The notes under the pieces are model-generated. The model saw only the letters and a program-made list of their open reading frames with translations. It had not been told where the DNA came from and did no database searches. A program made the position numbers and the translations under genes. From assembly GCF_004210375.1 (NCBI RefSeq), contig NC_134830.1, positions 167,655,874 to 167,719,873 on the forward strand: 64,000 nucleotides of DNA, given 5' to 3'. The first letter of the stretch is position 1, and every line of letters starts with the position of its first letter. Of the stretch, positions 1 to 11,740 are shown in pieces. Origin of the DNA: Tachypleus tridentatus. Taxonomy: Eukaryota; Arthropoda; Merostomata; Xiphosura; Limulidae.

Positions 1-3000
1 AACATAAACTCTACAAAATTCTTCAAAGTTAATAAATTCCTCTAATACACTAGTTTCATTGATTCTAAAAGTATCCCAGACTTGACATAATAAAAACATG
101 GATTATTAATATCATACTTCTGGTAAATCGTAAATAAACTAATAGATGTGATAAGTAAATTATGGTATTTTTGCTACTTGCATCAGTGGTCCACTTCAAT
201 CACAGTGACGTGTTTTCATGAACATGTCTTGACTGCTCCTATATTCCATTCTTAATGAAATTGATTAATATAGCTAACAATCACTACAATCTTACTGATA
301 AATGAAAGTGCATGACTTATAAATACATAATATTGTCTTTTATCAAATGCAGATTAAATCCATTTTCAAGCCCTGGGTTAACTTAGACAACCCAAACAGT
401 TTGCTCATAAAGACATCTAAGTTATTTTCTTTCATGTGTAGATATTATTGCGTGATAAACTTTACAGGTAAGTTATACTTGTGTATTTGTTCTACTTATG
501 AGTGTCCTACACCAATGTTCTCCAATAGTGGTTAATATAAGAGTGTTTTGGTAACTAGTTCAAGCCACCCCGCCAAACTTACGTCCTTTACAGAGTCAAA
601 AGGATCTTAATTAAAGCAAACAATATACAGAGACACACAACGTGTGAATAATGTACTTAGAAAATAAAATTAATTTGATTTTCTTCGTTCTCAGATTCTA
701 AAAATACTACAGTAAATTCAGGGTTGGATTATTTATTAGGCACAATTGGCACAGTGCCTAGAGTCTAGAAAACTATGGGTCTATGAAAATTTTCCTTACA
801 AGTTAATCTTTGGTTCAACTTATACGGCTGATAAGACCTACGAAGAGAAAGTGACTGGGCCTTACGATCGTCTTCATCTGGCACTGAGTATATTGCGTAA
901 GAGAAAAAGATTGCGTATGACAGTCATTAGAATTTTTAACGAATCGTCTAAGGTGGTCTTAGCAATTGTGTAACACAAAAACAAATGAAAGGTACAGCTA
1001 TCACCCGTGATGGTGTTCATTTGAAAATAAACAAGAAATAATTAACAAGGAATACACACGGTAATAACCACAACTTTGAAAACCATAACAACACTACTTA
1101 AACTGATAAAATTCCAATCGCTATTGAATCGCTATTTGTTTATTATGTAGTTACAATGATCTGTAGTGATGTCCACATAGGTTGAGCTTAGTCTCAATTC
1201 ATCAAAGTAACTTATGTATAAAGTTTAACATACTTTCAGAATATTTGCTTAATTGAAGTTTTCATTCCTGACTACTATAGACTATTAGTTAATGTTATGG
1301 TTTTAAATAAAGAGTTGAGTTAACATTTTAAGAAAGTTCTTAAAACCATCAAAGAACCGATTTGCTTGCTCATGGTTTTGTTTTCAGTTCACTTTCTGCC
1401 AAGTTGAAAGCCCCACCTATGACAACTTTAATCCCCTCAACGAGCCAAAAACAATCGGAAACTTGATTTTATTTGAGTATGCCATTTCTCCAAAAAGGGA
1501 CCAAAAGCCACCTGGATGACTTGTCTGTTTTAATCATTCACACCACTACAGAGTAGAGTTGTCTGTCATTCAGTCATTAGACACTAAAATTACGTTGCAT
1601 AAGGTATGCTTTAACGTTGCTCTTTGTGCTGTCGTCACGTCAGTAAAACGTGCGTATGCAATGAATCACGTGAAGTACTATGAACTCTTTATTCTACAAC
1701 AGACCAAGACATATGACTTTAAAAGAAAAAAAATTCATACTTATAATTTTGGTTATATTTACTCTTGAATCAAAATAATTTAGCGGACCTTGCGGAAGTA
1801 CTTCTAACAACTTAGAGTATTATTTTAATTACGGAAAGTAATATATTCTTCTCTATCTGTGTTCATTATTCTATGGATCTTAATGATGGTCCACCAGTTA
1901 AACTAATTTTCTTCTGAAAAAAATAGGTTGAAATGTAACAGCTAATAACGAAGAAATAAAGTACAGCCTTGAGTTTTAATAAACAGGAACCCACGTTTTA
2001 GAAAAAAAAAAGTTTAGAGGTGGCTTGATTGTGTGATGAAAAAACTATTATAAATGTGCCACGTATATTTATAATAAAGTTTTGTCATTATCCAGTAAAG
2101 TAATCGCAAAAATTTTACTGTCTTGACACATTTAAAATAATTTCACAAACCTCAAATTATATTGTTTTTGTGTTATTAATAATGTTTACAGTAAAATGCG
2201 TGATACTAACGGACTTCAAAATAACAAGCTTGAGTTTTAAAATCATTGTTATTTTACCTTATTATTATTTTTAATATCAAAAATATAAATCAGCTCGGAT
2301 GCTTAAAACACTAAACGCACCAGTAAAGAGCTAAGTACACCTGCTATTTTATGACACTGCATAAAGAGAAAACAGCTAATTTGATAACCTAAATAACTGC
2401 AAGTGTATCAATTTTTGGTGGAATGATAGAAGTGGGTTTGGGTTTTAAACCAGTGAGATGTTAGAGATAGGATTAGAATGTACACTAAGATGCAAGAAGA
2501 GAAACCATTATAGAAACGTAAACTTAGGAGACAAAACATATAAATATTACAGTGGAAAGAATAATTAAAGCTAGTGACGAGAGAAACTGATATACGGAAT
2601 GTAGGAGAAAACTGAATCAACTATTTAGTGCAGATTATACAAAGTCCTTGAAAAGACTGAAAAGACAAAGCGACGTAAAAGCTTCACAACACTTTAAACG
2701 TAAACCTTCGATCTCTCAAGTAAAAAACTAAGCCCAGGCAACTATCTTGTTCCAGAAAAATTGTATGTGTCTGCACCTGTTTTAAAAAACTTCTATCAAT
2801 ATTTTGTCTGGGGCTGTTTTAGGACATGCGAATATAAAGTTTACCATAATTATAAGGGCCATATAAATATACACAGCACTAAACATACGAATGTGAACAC
2901 CTCCGGAAACAGGTGTATTGTTTGAGATATCCATAGTACTTACACCTCTTGTTATATATAGCACTGTCAGATATAAACTCTTTCGAAAATAGTAAAGGTT

Positions 3001-4160
3001 AATGTACGAGGTACTAATGGGTCTCTGTCCCTGCTCAGCTGTGTGCATATGTTGTATTTCAAATTGATGCCAGTATTGGTAGCAGTTGAAGCTTTCATAC
3101 ATAAGACGCCACATGATGATTAAAATACAAACAATGCTACACGTTAATCACGGAGTAGCATTGGGAAACGCTAAATATATACTATAGAATAACAATAGAA
3201 TATGACGTATGTGTATTACAGCAAGTCAACTGAAAATGTTGCATCTCAACAACACATAACAACTGAAGAGCGAAAATTTATATAGCAAAGTGAATATAAA
3301 ATATGACATAATTAAACAGATAACAGAGTAATAATCAAAGACCCCACCTGTCCAACATGTAGATATAAAGCATGAAAATTATGTCACGCGCTGGTAACAG
3401 TTGACGAAGCAAAATTAGGCTTATGTGTAGTAATGAACGACATATTACATGTAAAAATTCAAGAATCACATACATATCATGTGCTACAGTGAAAAGTGTC
3501 TCATGTAGATCTCAGTGTAGCTTACTTTGAATTGTTAGACTTAGATTATAACACTCGATAACGCCACACATAGAGCTACACCATAAACAAAAAAGCCATT
3601 GGGACTGAAATGAACATTATAATTTCGAATATCTGTTAACTTGGCGAAAAATATGTGATAAAAACATTTGATTATTTTTGTGTTGATACTATATTCAGCT
3701 TTTAACGTTATAGGTTATTATAAGTAAATACTGCGTAACAAGTTGATTGTAAGAAAATAAAAAAGACATTTCTGATTGTTGAACTATAGTCTTCATCTCT
3801 TATAATTTTATGATAATTATGAATGTTTCGATAAAATTTTAAATTTTCAAAGTTTATTTTATTTTGTCTGTACATAAAGATAAACATATAATTTACGTTT
3901 CTGCTTTAACCAGTTATGCCATTAATGCTGAATTAATAATAATTTCTGAAATTTTTAAGTGTCAATCCCAGTCGTGCCACCTGCATACTGTTGATATTGA
4001 AGCCATCTTAATTTCTCTCAACTGTAAGGACAGTTTGTCAGCTTGGGCAGTTTTATAGTATATTTAGTGATTCGAGTTCCGAGTTTCAGGGAACAATATG
4101 ATTACGTTATTTATTTTTAACCAACATTTTATGTGAACTTTTTAACTTATTTGTTGGTTC
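1..4160. other. AT-rich stretch, no supported gene
   Basis: I see no convincing exon, RNA gene or recognised repeat here. Short ORFs (for example 746-973 and 1559-1768 on the plus strand, 2782-3114 on the minus strand) have no recognisable motif or splice context and are typical chance ORFs for AT-rich DNA. Confidence 0.5.
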
Positions 4161-4164
4161 TGAG

Positions 4165-4288
4165 TGTGTATGTGTTTTTTTTATAGCAAAGCCACATCGG
4201 GTTATGTGCTGAGCACACCGAGGGGAATCGAAACCCTGATTTTAGCATTGTAACTCCGTAAACTTACCGCTGTGCTAATGGGGCTTGA
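4165..4288 (-). mobile_element. SINE-B copy (tRNA-like head, 'ctataagaaaacac' tail type)
   Basis: The element reads on the minus strand from a tRNA-like head (gccccattagcacagcggt) through a B-box-like GGTTTCGATTCC region to a tail of the type ctttgctataaaaaaaac. It matches the copies at 58173 and 60983. The 7-bp word ttctgag occurs on both sides (4158-4164 and 4289-4295) and may be a short target-site duplication. It lies just downstream of the minus-strand exon candidate at 4399-4755, so it would sit in that gene's 3' flank or UTR. Confidence 0.7.
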
Positions 4289-4398
4289 TTCTGAGCTCTT
4301 GTAACGGTAGAGTTGACTTGGATGTTAGCACCTTCAGAAGGATTACCCTATTCAGTTAAATGTACAACAAAAGTACCATATTTAATTTTAGTACGTTT

Positions 4399-4755
4399 TC
4401 ACTGATATAAACATTCACATTTTAGAACTCTTGTAATGGCAGAGTTCTCTAGCACATCAGCATCATTAGAATAATTATTCTCTTTAGTGTCATCTACAGT
4501 AAAACTATCATGATTGTTTTTACACATGGGAGTTGGTTTCGGAGATCTTGTAATGAAAGATTTATTTTGGCTGTCAGCACTTTCAAGAACAATAATATTT
4601 TTGTGGTGATCTTCTGGTTTGCAGATAGGCCTCGTGGTGATAATTTCGTCATAGTTGTTGCGAAGTCCAGTAGTCATTGGCCTGATGTAGTTAAATGTCT
4701 TATTTTGAATATTTTCATCACCGTCTATTGTCTCTCCTGATGCTGGTGTTTCTGT
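4399..4755 (-). CDS. Candidate terminal exon, hydrophilic tail with ITR-type repeats
   Basis: This is a minus-strand open frame of about 118 codons preceded by a good acceptor (gttttacatcttcag, AG at 4757-4756) and ending in a stop at 4399-4401. The product is rich in Asn, Asp, Glu, Thr and Ser with no hydrophobic segment, as in a cytoplasmic tail. It carries degenerate repeats around an ITR core: IITTRPICKPED, SFITRSPKPTPMCKNN, SAITRVLKCE. The matching DNA word (ctcttgtaatggcagag) recurs at 4298, 4427 and 4542, so the exon probably grew by tandem duplication. A possible polyadenylation signal (AATAAA on the minus strand) is at 4115-4110. No family is recognised. It could be the last exon of a receptor read leftwards; it could also be a chance ORF. 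Confidence 0.3.
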   Translation of the reverse strand, partial: TETPASGETIDGDENIQNKTFNYIRPMTTGLRNNYDEIITTRPICKPEDHHKNIIVLESADSQNKSFITRSPKPTPMCKNNHDSFTVDDTKENNYSNDADVLENSAITRVLKCECLYQ

Positions 4756-4859
4756 CTGAAGATGTAAAACATAACTATATATAGTGGTGCAACATTCATC
4801 AATGGAGAAAATGTTTTGTTTTAATAGCATTGATCGTTTAATAAACATCTTATATAATT

Positions 4860-5398
4860 TATTTCTTTATATAACAATTTCTTTAATATAATATACGTAA
4901 AACCAAACACATGTTTGTATAAAAAATTATATATTATGAAATTGGTTCCAGATATTTGATAAACGTTTTCAAGATAACTAGGAAAATTATATCACGCATT
5001 GTTCCAATTGGTAAGTAAGGTAATATACAGCAAACAATAGCTGTAAATACTGTTTCACATTTATATTTTGAACATTCCCAAAGAATAATTGGATTGTTTA
5101 TATTACTGTTAAGACGAGATAAAAACTACTGTTATAAATAAATATCAGTTTTTCTCCTCATTTCATTGTTATACAATTTATGCATGTGATGAACAGTTAC
5201 GTAATCTGAACTGCAAATGACTGGTCATTTATTTTATTTGGAGAAAAAGTTTTCAAACTGTATCATTTTAGTTATTATTTTGAAGCAAATCATGTAGTTT
5301 AAAGTGTTTTTAAGGTATTCAATAATCATAATAAAGTCAGAAAGAAGATAAATGGATGTCTTGCTAAAGGAAACCATCAGACCACTGAATACTGACTG
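4860..5398. other. No feature seen
   Basis: AT-rich sequence with no ORF, repeat or RNA structure that I can support. Confidence 0.5.
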
Positions 5399-5768
5399 AC
5401 TATAAAGAAAGTTATAATGTGTCTAAAAGTGTCGTTAACAGGATGTGGAACCAGTTGTAACAAAATGACACACTGACTATAAGGGAAGTTGTAATGTGTC
5501 TAAAAGTGTTGTTAACAGGATGTGGAACCAGTTGCAACAAAATGACACACTGACTATAAAGTTGTAATGTGTCTAAAAGTGTCGTTAACAGGATGTGGAA
5601 CCAGTTGTAACAAAATGACACACTGACTATAAAGAAAGTTGTAATGTGTCTAAAAGTGTCGTTAACAGGATGTGGAACCAGTTGTAACAAAATGACACAC
5701 TGACTATAAAGAAAGTTGTAATGTGTCTAAAAGTGTCGTTAACAGGATGTGGAACCACTTGCAACAAA
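5399..5768. repeat. Tandem repeat, 77-bp unit, about 4.8 copies
   Basis: Units begin with actataaag at 5399, 5476, 5553, 5626 and 5703. Spacing is 77 bp, except that the third unit is 73 bp because it lacks gaaa. Copies differ by a few substitutions. Minus-strand ORFs across it are read-through of the repeat, and 77 is not a multiple of three, so coding is not supported. Confidence 0.95.
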
Positions 5769-5769
5769 G

Positions 5770-6733
5770 TTACACAGATACTTGAGTAATGGATTAAACA
5801 GAACACCATCCACATATTAAGAAGGTTACCCTTATCTGTTGAATCGCCGCAATTATGAGGCATCTGCTTAATAACTGAATCTGATGTTCGTAGTTGCAAC
5901 AGAATGTCATTTTAGTGTAAGACAGTTAAACACTCAATAAGCTTTGCAATACGAGCAGAAAAGGTATATTACAGTTGCAATAAGACATAAAATAACACGA
6001 TTTAAATATCGGTAGTGGAAGTATATATACAAATGCAAAATCATGAATAGCCACTCTAACCTTTATGTACTCCGGATGTAATTAATGTTATACATTATAG
6101 AAAAGGTATTGCCTCTTACCCACACGTACTGAGTTTGAAGAAGATATAACTGACAAGTTTTACTGGTGCACAGTCTTATCAGACCTTAATAGTATCGAAC
6201 ATGTATCTGTTTCTTTTGGAAGAAAAGTCACATGTATTCAAATGACTCTGAACATTAAAGATTATCTGAACGCATGTTTTTAAGTAGTTGGGACTATCCC
6301 AGAGTCTTATCAACAATGATTTTACGTTGCATACATTACATTAAAGTGAAATATTTTTGACTGTAAAAGTGTGAATTCACTTCTATCAAATATTAATTTC
6401 TAAGCATAAGATGAATTAAGATGATTAATGGTCAGCTACTTGAATATCAAACCACATATTGATAATTAAATGTAAGATTTTCATACAAATTAAATATAAG
6501 AATGATTGCCATTATTTTATAACAGCAATGCTGCCTTCGTGCTATTAACGTACTATTCATTCTATCAACGTAGACAATGGAATGAATACATAATATATAA
6601 TTGCGCAACACATGTGTACATATAAATAAACTTATAATAAGTGAAAGTTTAATATTGAGTCCACAACGCTGTTGTTAGTGGATATATGACTATGCTGTAT
6701 AATACTGAGTATCATTAAAAATAAAAAAAAAAC
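5770..6733. other. No feature seen
   Basis: AT-rich non-repetitive sequence between the 77-bp array and the exon-like frame at 6734. Confidence 0.5.
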
Positions 6734-6892
6734 TTTAAAGGAATACGAACCCTTATCCGTGAATCATATTTCAATGTCTCTTCAGGTATGTCATCACTGA
6801 TGTTCATTGTGACATCTTCAACAGCACCTGAAGTAGACTTGTGCATGTCCCTCGGAAGACAATTTACAGAAAAGTCCATTCGTTCCAGTCTT
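6734..6892 (-). CDS. Candidate internal exon, hydrophilic, unrecognised
   Basis: On the minus strand a pyrimidine-rich stretch (tttgttgtttcctcctcc) followed by gggttaaag gives an acceptor near 6893. An open frame of about 53 codons follows, beginning RLERMDFSVNCLPRDMHK and continuing with VTMNISDDIPEETLKYDSR. Codon use and amino-acid mix look protein-like, with acidic and basic residues and no low complexity. The 3' boundary is uncertain: GT at 6750-6749 (phase 0, compatible with the exon at 4755) or GT at 6733-6732, both weak. No domain is recognised. By position it could encode cytoplasmic sequence of a minus-strand receptor, but that is inference. Confidence 0.25.
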
Positions 6893-7129
6893 CTTTAACC
6901 CGGAGGAGGAAACAACAAAAAAGCTATAAAATCATTTAAAGAAAACACGTGTTTTAATATTATTAAAATACACATTTTTTATTACATGATCTATGAGTAA
7001 TTAGTTACACCTTTATTTATAAACGGTATTTATATCATTATACAAGCAGACTCATTCTCAAGCAACAAACAATTCCACCGATTCTTTAGCCAAGTGTGTT
7101 CAGTCATAATGTTTCGAATCATCCAGTCT

Positions 7130-7590
7130 AGTACTTTATATGAAGGCAGGTGTATCAATATAATGCCCCATATGAAGATGAATGTATCAAATTAATACCT
7201 CACCTGATATCAGATATATCAACATATTATATCATATGATTTTGTTTGTTTGTTTTGAATTTCGCACAAAGCTATTCGAGGGCTATCTGTACTAGCCGTC
7301 CCTAATTTAGCAATGTAAGACTAGAGGGAAGGCAGCTAGTCATCACCACCCACCGCCAACTCTTGAACTACTCTTTAACCAACGAGTAGTGGGATTGACC
7401 GTACATTATAACGCCCCCAGGGCTGAAATGGCAGGCATGTTTGGTGCGACCGGGATTCGAACCCGCGAACCTCGGCTTACAAGTCGAACGCCTTAACACG
7501 CTTGGCCATGCCGGGCCCTATATCATATGAAGACAGATATGTGAATATAGTATCTCACATGAAAGCAGATGTTTTTAACAGCAGTGTGGG
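7130..7590. repeat. Degenerate ~34-bp tandem repeat, split by a SINE
   Basis: About five imperfect copies of a unit like catatgaagacagatgtat plus a caatataatacctca half can be followed: around 7138, 7171, 7205, 7523 and 7558. The SINE-A at 7240-7518 lies inside the fourth copy, and removing it restores a continuous unit. The copies are highly diverged, so this is an old array. Confidence 0.5.
7240..7518 (-). mobile_element. SINE-A, full length, with 12-bp target duplication
   Basis: This is a complete minus-strand copy: tRNA-like head at the right end (ggcccggcatggccaagcgt, then B box GGTTCGAATCCC), core, then a tail ending ttcaaaacaaacaaacaaa. The 12-bp direct repeat tatatcatatga flanks it exactly (7228-7239 and 7519-7530), the hallmark of LINE-assisted retrotransposition. 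Confidence 0.95.
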
Positions 7591-7796
7591 TACCGACACC
7601 AAAGTTTATTGAAACATTTGATAAAATAATTTAAATTAAATTTCGTACAGTCAAACAAGAAATAAAACGCGATTTTTCCTTCTGTTTTCTATATATACAC
7701 AATAGTACTAAAAATTAGTTCTAAATCACTCTTTTACTTGTTGCTATATCACATGTAAACACATCCAGAAAAATACTTCAAAAATTCTCTCGTACA

Positions 7797-10508
7797 AGTT
7801 CAGTATGTAGTATTAACTATAACTGAAAGTATGTTTAATCATCAATTCAGTAAGTAGTATTAACTATAACTGAAAGTATGTTTAATCATCAATTCAGTAA
7901 GTAGTATTAACTATAACTGAAAGTATGTTTAATCATTAGTTTAGTAAGTAGTATTAATTATAACTGAAGGCATGTTTAATCATCAGTTCAGTAAGTAGTA
8001 TTAACTATAACTGAAAGTATGTTTAATCATCAGTTCAGTAAGTAGTATTAACTATAACTGAAAGTATGTTTAATCATCACTTCAGTATGTAGTATTAACT
8101 ATAACTGAAAGTATGTTTAATCATCACTTCAGTAAGTGGTATTAACCATAACTGAAAGTATGTTTGATCATCAGTTCAGTAAGTAGTATTAATTATAACT
8201 GAAAGTATGTTTAATCATCAGTTCAGTAAGTAGTATTAATTATAACTGAAAGTATGTTTAATCATCAGTTCAGTACGTAGTAGTAACTATAACTGAAAGT
8301 ATGTTTAATCATCAGTTCAGTAAGTAGCATTAACTATAACTGAAAGTATGTTTAATCATCAATTCAGTATGTAGTATCAATTATAACTGAAAGTATGTTT
8401 AATCATCACTTCAGTAAGTAGTATTAATTATAACTGAAAGTATGTTTAATCATTAGTTCAGTAAGTAGTATTAACTATAACTGAAAGTATGTTTAATCAT
8501 CAGTTCAGTAAGTAACATTAACTATAGCTGAAAGTATGTTTAATCATCAGTTCAGGTAAGTAGTATTAACTATAACTGAAAGTATGTTTAAGCATCAGTT
8601 CAGTAAGTAGTATTAACTATAACTGAAAGTATGTTTAAGCATCAGTTCAGTAAGTAGTATTAACTATAACTGAAAGTATGTTTAATCATCACTTCAGTAA
8701 GTAGTATTAACTATAACTGAAAGTATGTTTAATCATCACTTCAGTAAGTAGTATTAACTATAACTGAAAGTATGTTTAATCATCACTTCAGTATATGGTA
8801 TTAACTATAACTGAAAGTATGTTTAATCATCACTTCAGTAAGTAGTATTAACTATAACTGAAAGTATGTTTAATCATCAGTTCAGTAAGTAGTATTAACT
8901 ATAACTGAAAGTATGTTTAATCATCAGTTCAGTAAGTAGTATTAACTGTAACCTAAAGTATGTTTAATCCTCAGTTCAGTAAGTAGTATTAACTATAACT
9001 GAAAGTATGTTTAATCCTCAGTTCAGTAAGTAGTATTAACTATAACTGAAAGTATGTTTAATCCTCAGTTCAGTAAGTAGTATTAACTATAACTGAAAGT
9101 ATGTTTAATCCTCAGTTCAGTAAGTAGTATTAACTATAACTGAAAGAATGTTTAATCCTCAGTTCAGTAAGTAGTATTAACTATAACTGAAAGTATGTTT
9201 AATCCTCAGTTCAGTAAGTAGTATTAACTATAACTGAAAGTATGTTTAATCCTCAGTTCAGTAAGTAGTAGTAACTATAACTGAAAGTATGTTTAATCCT
9301 CAGTTCAGTAAGTAGTATTAACTATAACTGAAAGTATGTTTAATCCTCAGTTCAGTAAGTAGTATTAACTATAACTGAAAGTATGTTTAATCCTCAGTTC
9401 AGTAAGTAGTATTAACTATAACTGAAAGTATGTTTAATCCTCAGTTCAGTAAGTAGTATTAACTATAACTGAAAGTATGTTTAATCATCAGTTCAGTAAG
9501 TAGTATTAACTATAACTGAAAGTATGTTTAATCCTCAGTTCAGTAAGTAGTATTAACTATAACTGAAAGTATGTTTAATCCTCAGTTCAGTAAGTAGTAT
9601 TAACTATAACTGAAAGTATGTTTAATCCTCAGTTCAGTAAGTAGTATTAACTATAACTGAAAGTATGTTTAATCCTCAGTTCAGTAAGTAGTATTAACTA
9701 TAACTGAAAGTATGTTTAATCCTCAGTTCAGTAAGTAGTATTAACTATAACTGAAAGTATGTTTAATCATCAGTTCAGTAAGTAGTATTAACTATAACTG
9801 AAAGTATGTTTAATCATCAGTTCAGTAAGTAGTATTAACTATAACTGAAAGTATGTTTAATCCTCAGTTCAGTAAGTAGTATTAACTATAACTGAAAGTA
9901 TGTTTAATCCTCAGTTCAGTAAGTAGTATTAACTATAACTGAAAGTATGTTTAATCCTCAGTTCAGTAAGTAGTATTAACTATAACTGAAAGTATGTTTA
10001 ATCCTCAGTTCAGTAAGTAGTATTAACTATAACTGAAAGTATGTTTAATCCTCAGTTCAGTAAGTAGTATTAACTATAACTGAAAGTATGTTTAATCCTC
10101 AGTTCAGTAAGTAGTATTAACTATAACTGAAAGTATGTTTAATCCTCAGTTCAGTAAGTAGTATTAACTATAACTGAAAGTATGTTTAATCATTAGTTCA
10201 GTAAGTAGTATTAACTATAACTGAAAGTATGTTTAATCCTCAGTTCAGTAAGTAGTATTAACTATAACTGAAAGTATGTTTAATCCTCAGTTCAGTAAGT
10301 AGTATTAACTATAACTGAAAGTATGTTTAATCCTCAGTTCAGTAAGTAGTATTAACTATAACTGAAAGTATGTTTAATCCTCAGTTCAGTAAGTAGTATT
10401 AACTATAACTGAAAGTATGTTTAATCCTCAGTTCAGTAAGTAGTATTAACTATAACTGAAAGTATGTTTAATCATTAGTTCAGTAAGTAGTATTAACTAT
10501 AACTGAAA
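7797..10508. repeat. Large tandem array, 47-bp unit, about 58 copies
   Basis: The unit begins agttcagtaagtagtattaa, continues ctataactgaaagtatgttt and ends aatcatc or aatcctc. Spacing is 47 bp throughout apart from single-base indels (an extra g at about 8554). The array has two zones: left of about 8969 units end mostly in catc and vary more, right of it they end mostly in cctc and are nearly identical. There is no open frame across it and 47 is not a multiple of three. It is a non-coding satellite-like array. Confidence 0.97.
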
Positions 10509-10784
10509 ACTTGTTTCGGCTTGTTTCGCAAAGTTAATTAAACTTATTCAGCGTTGCTAGGCTTACTTTGGTGTTTTCATGCATTATCAACCAAAGGGCC
10601 ACTCAACACACATGATATTTTCAAATGTGGTAGCGCTATAATTGAAAACCCAATCCCAGTATTCAGTTAAAAGTTTAATTGGATATTGAGGCCAGATGCA
10701 TTCCACCCCAATATCATCAAGTGATTTATAACTGTGTTCCACATACATTAATTATCAAAAACTGGAAGATAACATATAACTTAC
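10509..10784. other. No feature seen
   Basis: Unique AT-rich sequence following the 47-bp array; no ORF or repeat supported. Confidence 0.5.
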
Positions 10785-10902
10785 CATAAAGCAATAAAAC
10801 AGATCAACATGATTGTTACGTGTTTCACCCACCCAGGATATTTTGTAACTGTAGGTGTTGAAGCTGATAGAGACGTAAACACAAGAACCACTTTAGTTTG
10901 AT
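10785..10902 (-). CDS. Candidate short exon with hydrophobic segment
   Basis: On the minus strand the sequence ...gctttatg|gtaagtt forms an excellent splice donor (exon end 10785). Two acceptors are possible: gctctttctcaag (exon start 10902) and gtctctatcag (exon start 10863). The only open frame reads STPTVTKYPGWVKHVTIMLI followed by CFIAL, a Thr-rich stretch running into a hydrophobic segment. It could be a juxtamembrane plus transmembrane exon. Alternatively the ATG within it (MLICFIAL) could start a signal peptide in a first exon. The phase does not fit a direct splice to the candidate exon at 6892 (it would create TGA), so other exons would have to intervene. Confidence 0.2.
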
Positions 10903-10904
10903 CT

Positions 10905-11520
10905 TGAGAAAGAGCGTCATATATAAACCCGTGTTACGTATTGTTTCGATTACGTAAAACCGAAAGAAAATTTAAAACCTAAGTTAATAATAATACAAAA
11001 GGTGTATAATTCTTTATGTTCAACAATAATTTTGTTTTAACATCTTATGTAAATAAACATGATATTTCTTACATTTATAATACATTTTATACTAAAAATC
11101 GACAACATTTAAATTCGCCAAGTGTATATACATATATTTTTTGCAATTTAAACCGATACCTAGAAAAATAACAACTATTGAGTTATCTGAGCTCTTCACT
11201 AAGTAGGATTATTTCACTCGACGAAACTCTCTCTATTTTTTAACTTACCATTACTACAATTGTATTAAATACAATTTCTGCATAGTTTTAGAAGTTAGTT
11301 TTTTAGACCAAATACTGGAGATGCTATGTATAGATCTCTTTGAATGAAAACATTTACTTCAGTTCCAATATCACTATGTCATAAAATTTTATTTTTCCTT
11401 CTTCCTGGGCAGAAAGCGTTATATCTCAATTCCTCACGCCTAAAGTAAATGTGAAAGACCTGTTTTTCTCTTCAAACTTTGCTTTTGTGAGTTGGGTAAT
11501 GAAATTTACAAATTCACCCC
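10905..11520. other. No feature seen
   Basis: AT-rich sequence with no supported ORF or repeat upstream of the heat-shock-element cluster. Confidence 0.5.
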
Positions 11521-11525
11521 TTTTC

Positions 11526-11692
11526 CAGAACATTCTAGGTAGAATCAGTGCTGAGTAGTCGATAGAGAATTATCTCGAACTTATAAGAATTTTCAAAAAC
11601 ATTCTAGAATGTTGTAAAACTTACGAGAATTTTCAAGAACCTTTTAGAATTTTCTAGAACTTTCCATAGTAATATATATATATATATATACA
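11526..11692 (+). promoter_or_regulatory. Heat-shock-element array followed by TATA run
   Basis: Between 11626 and 11665 eight contiguous pentamers read agaat tttca agaac ctttt agaat tttct agaac tttcc. Seven of eight fit the alternating nGAAn/nTTCn code bound by heat shock factor trimers. The same 5-bp register continues leftwards to 11566: GAA units at 11566, 11576, 11586 and 11606, TTC units at 11591 and 11601, including the palindrome aacattctagaatgtt. Another agaacattct pair is at 11527-11536. An AT run (tatatatatatata, 11671-11690) lies immediately downstream, about 50 bp before the broken reading frame at 11741, so the arrangement resembles an hsp-type promoter. Function is inferred. 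Confidence 0.7.
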
Positions 11693-11740
11693 GGGGCTCA
11701 CCACTCACCACTCCAGTTCAGATCTAGCTGCCTAAGTGAA

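Noticed and set aside
5412..5899. Minus-strand ORFs with repeated LLQLVPHPVNDTFRHITT-like text
   Set aside because: Read-through of the 77-bp tandem repeat; period not divisible by three and no splice or start context.
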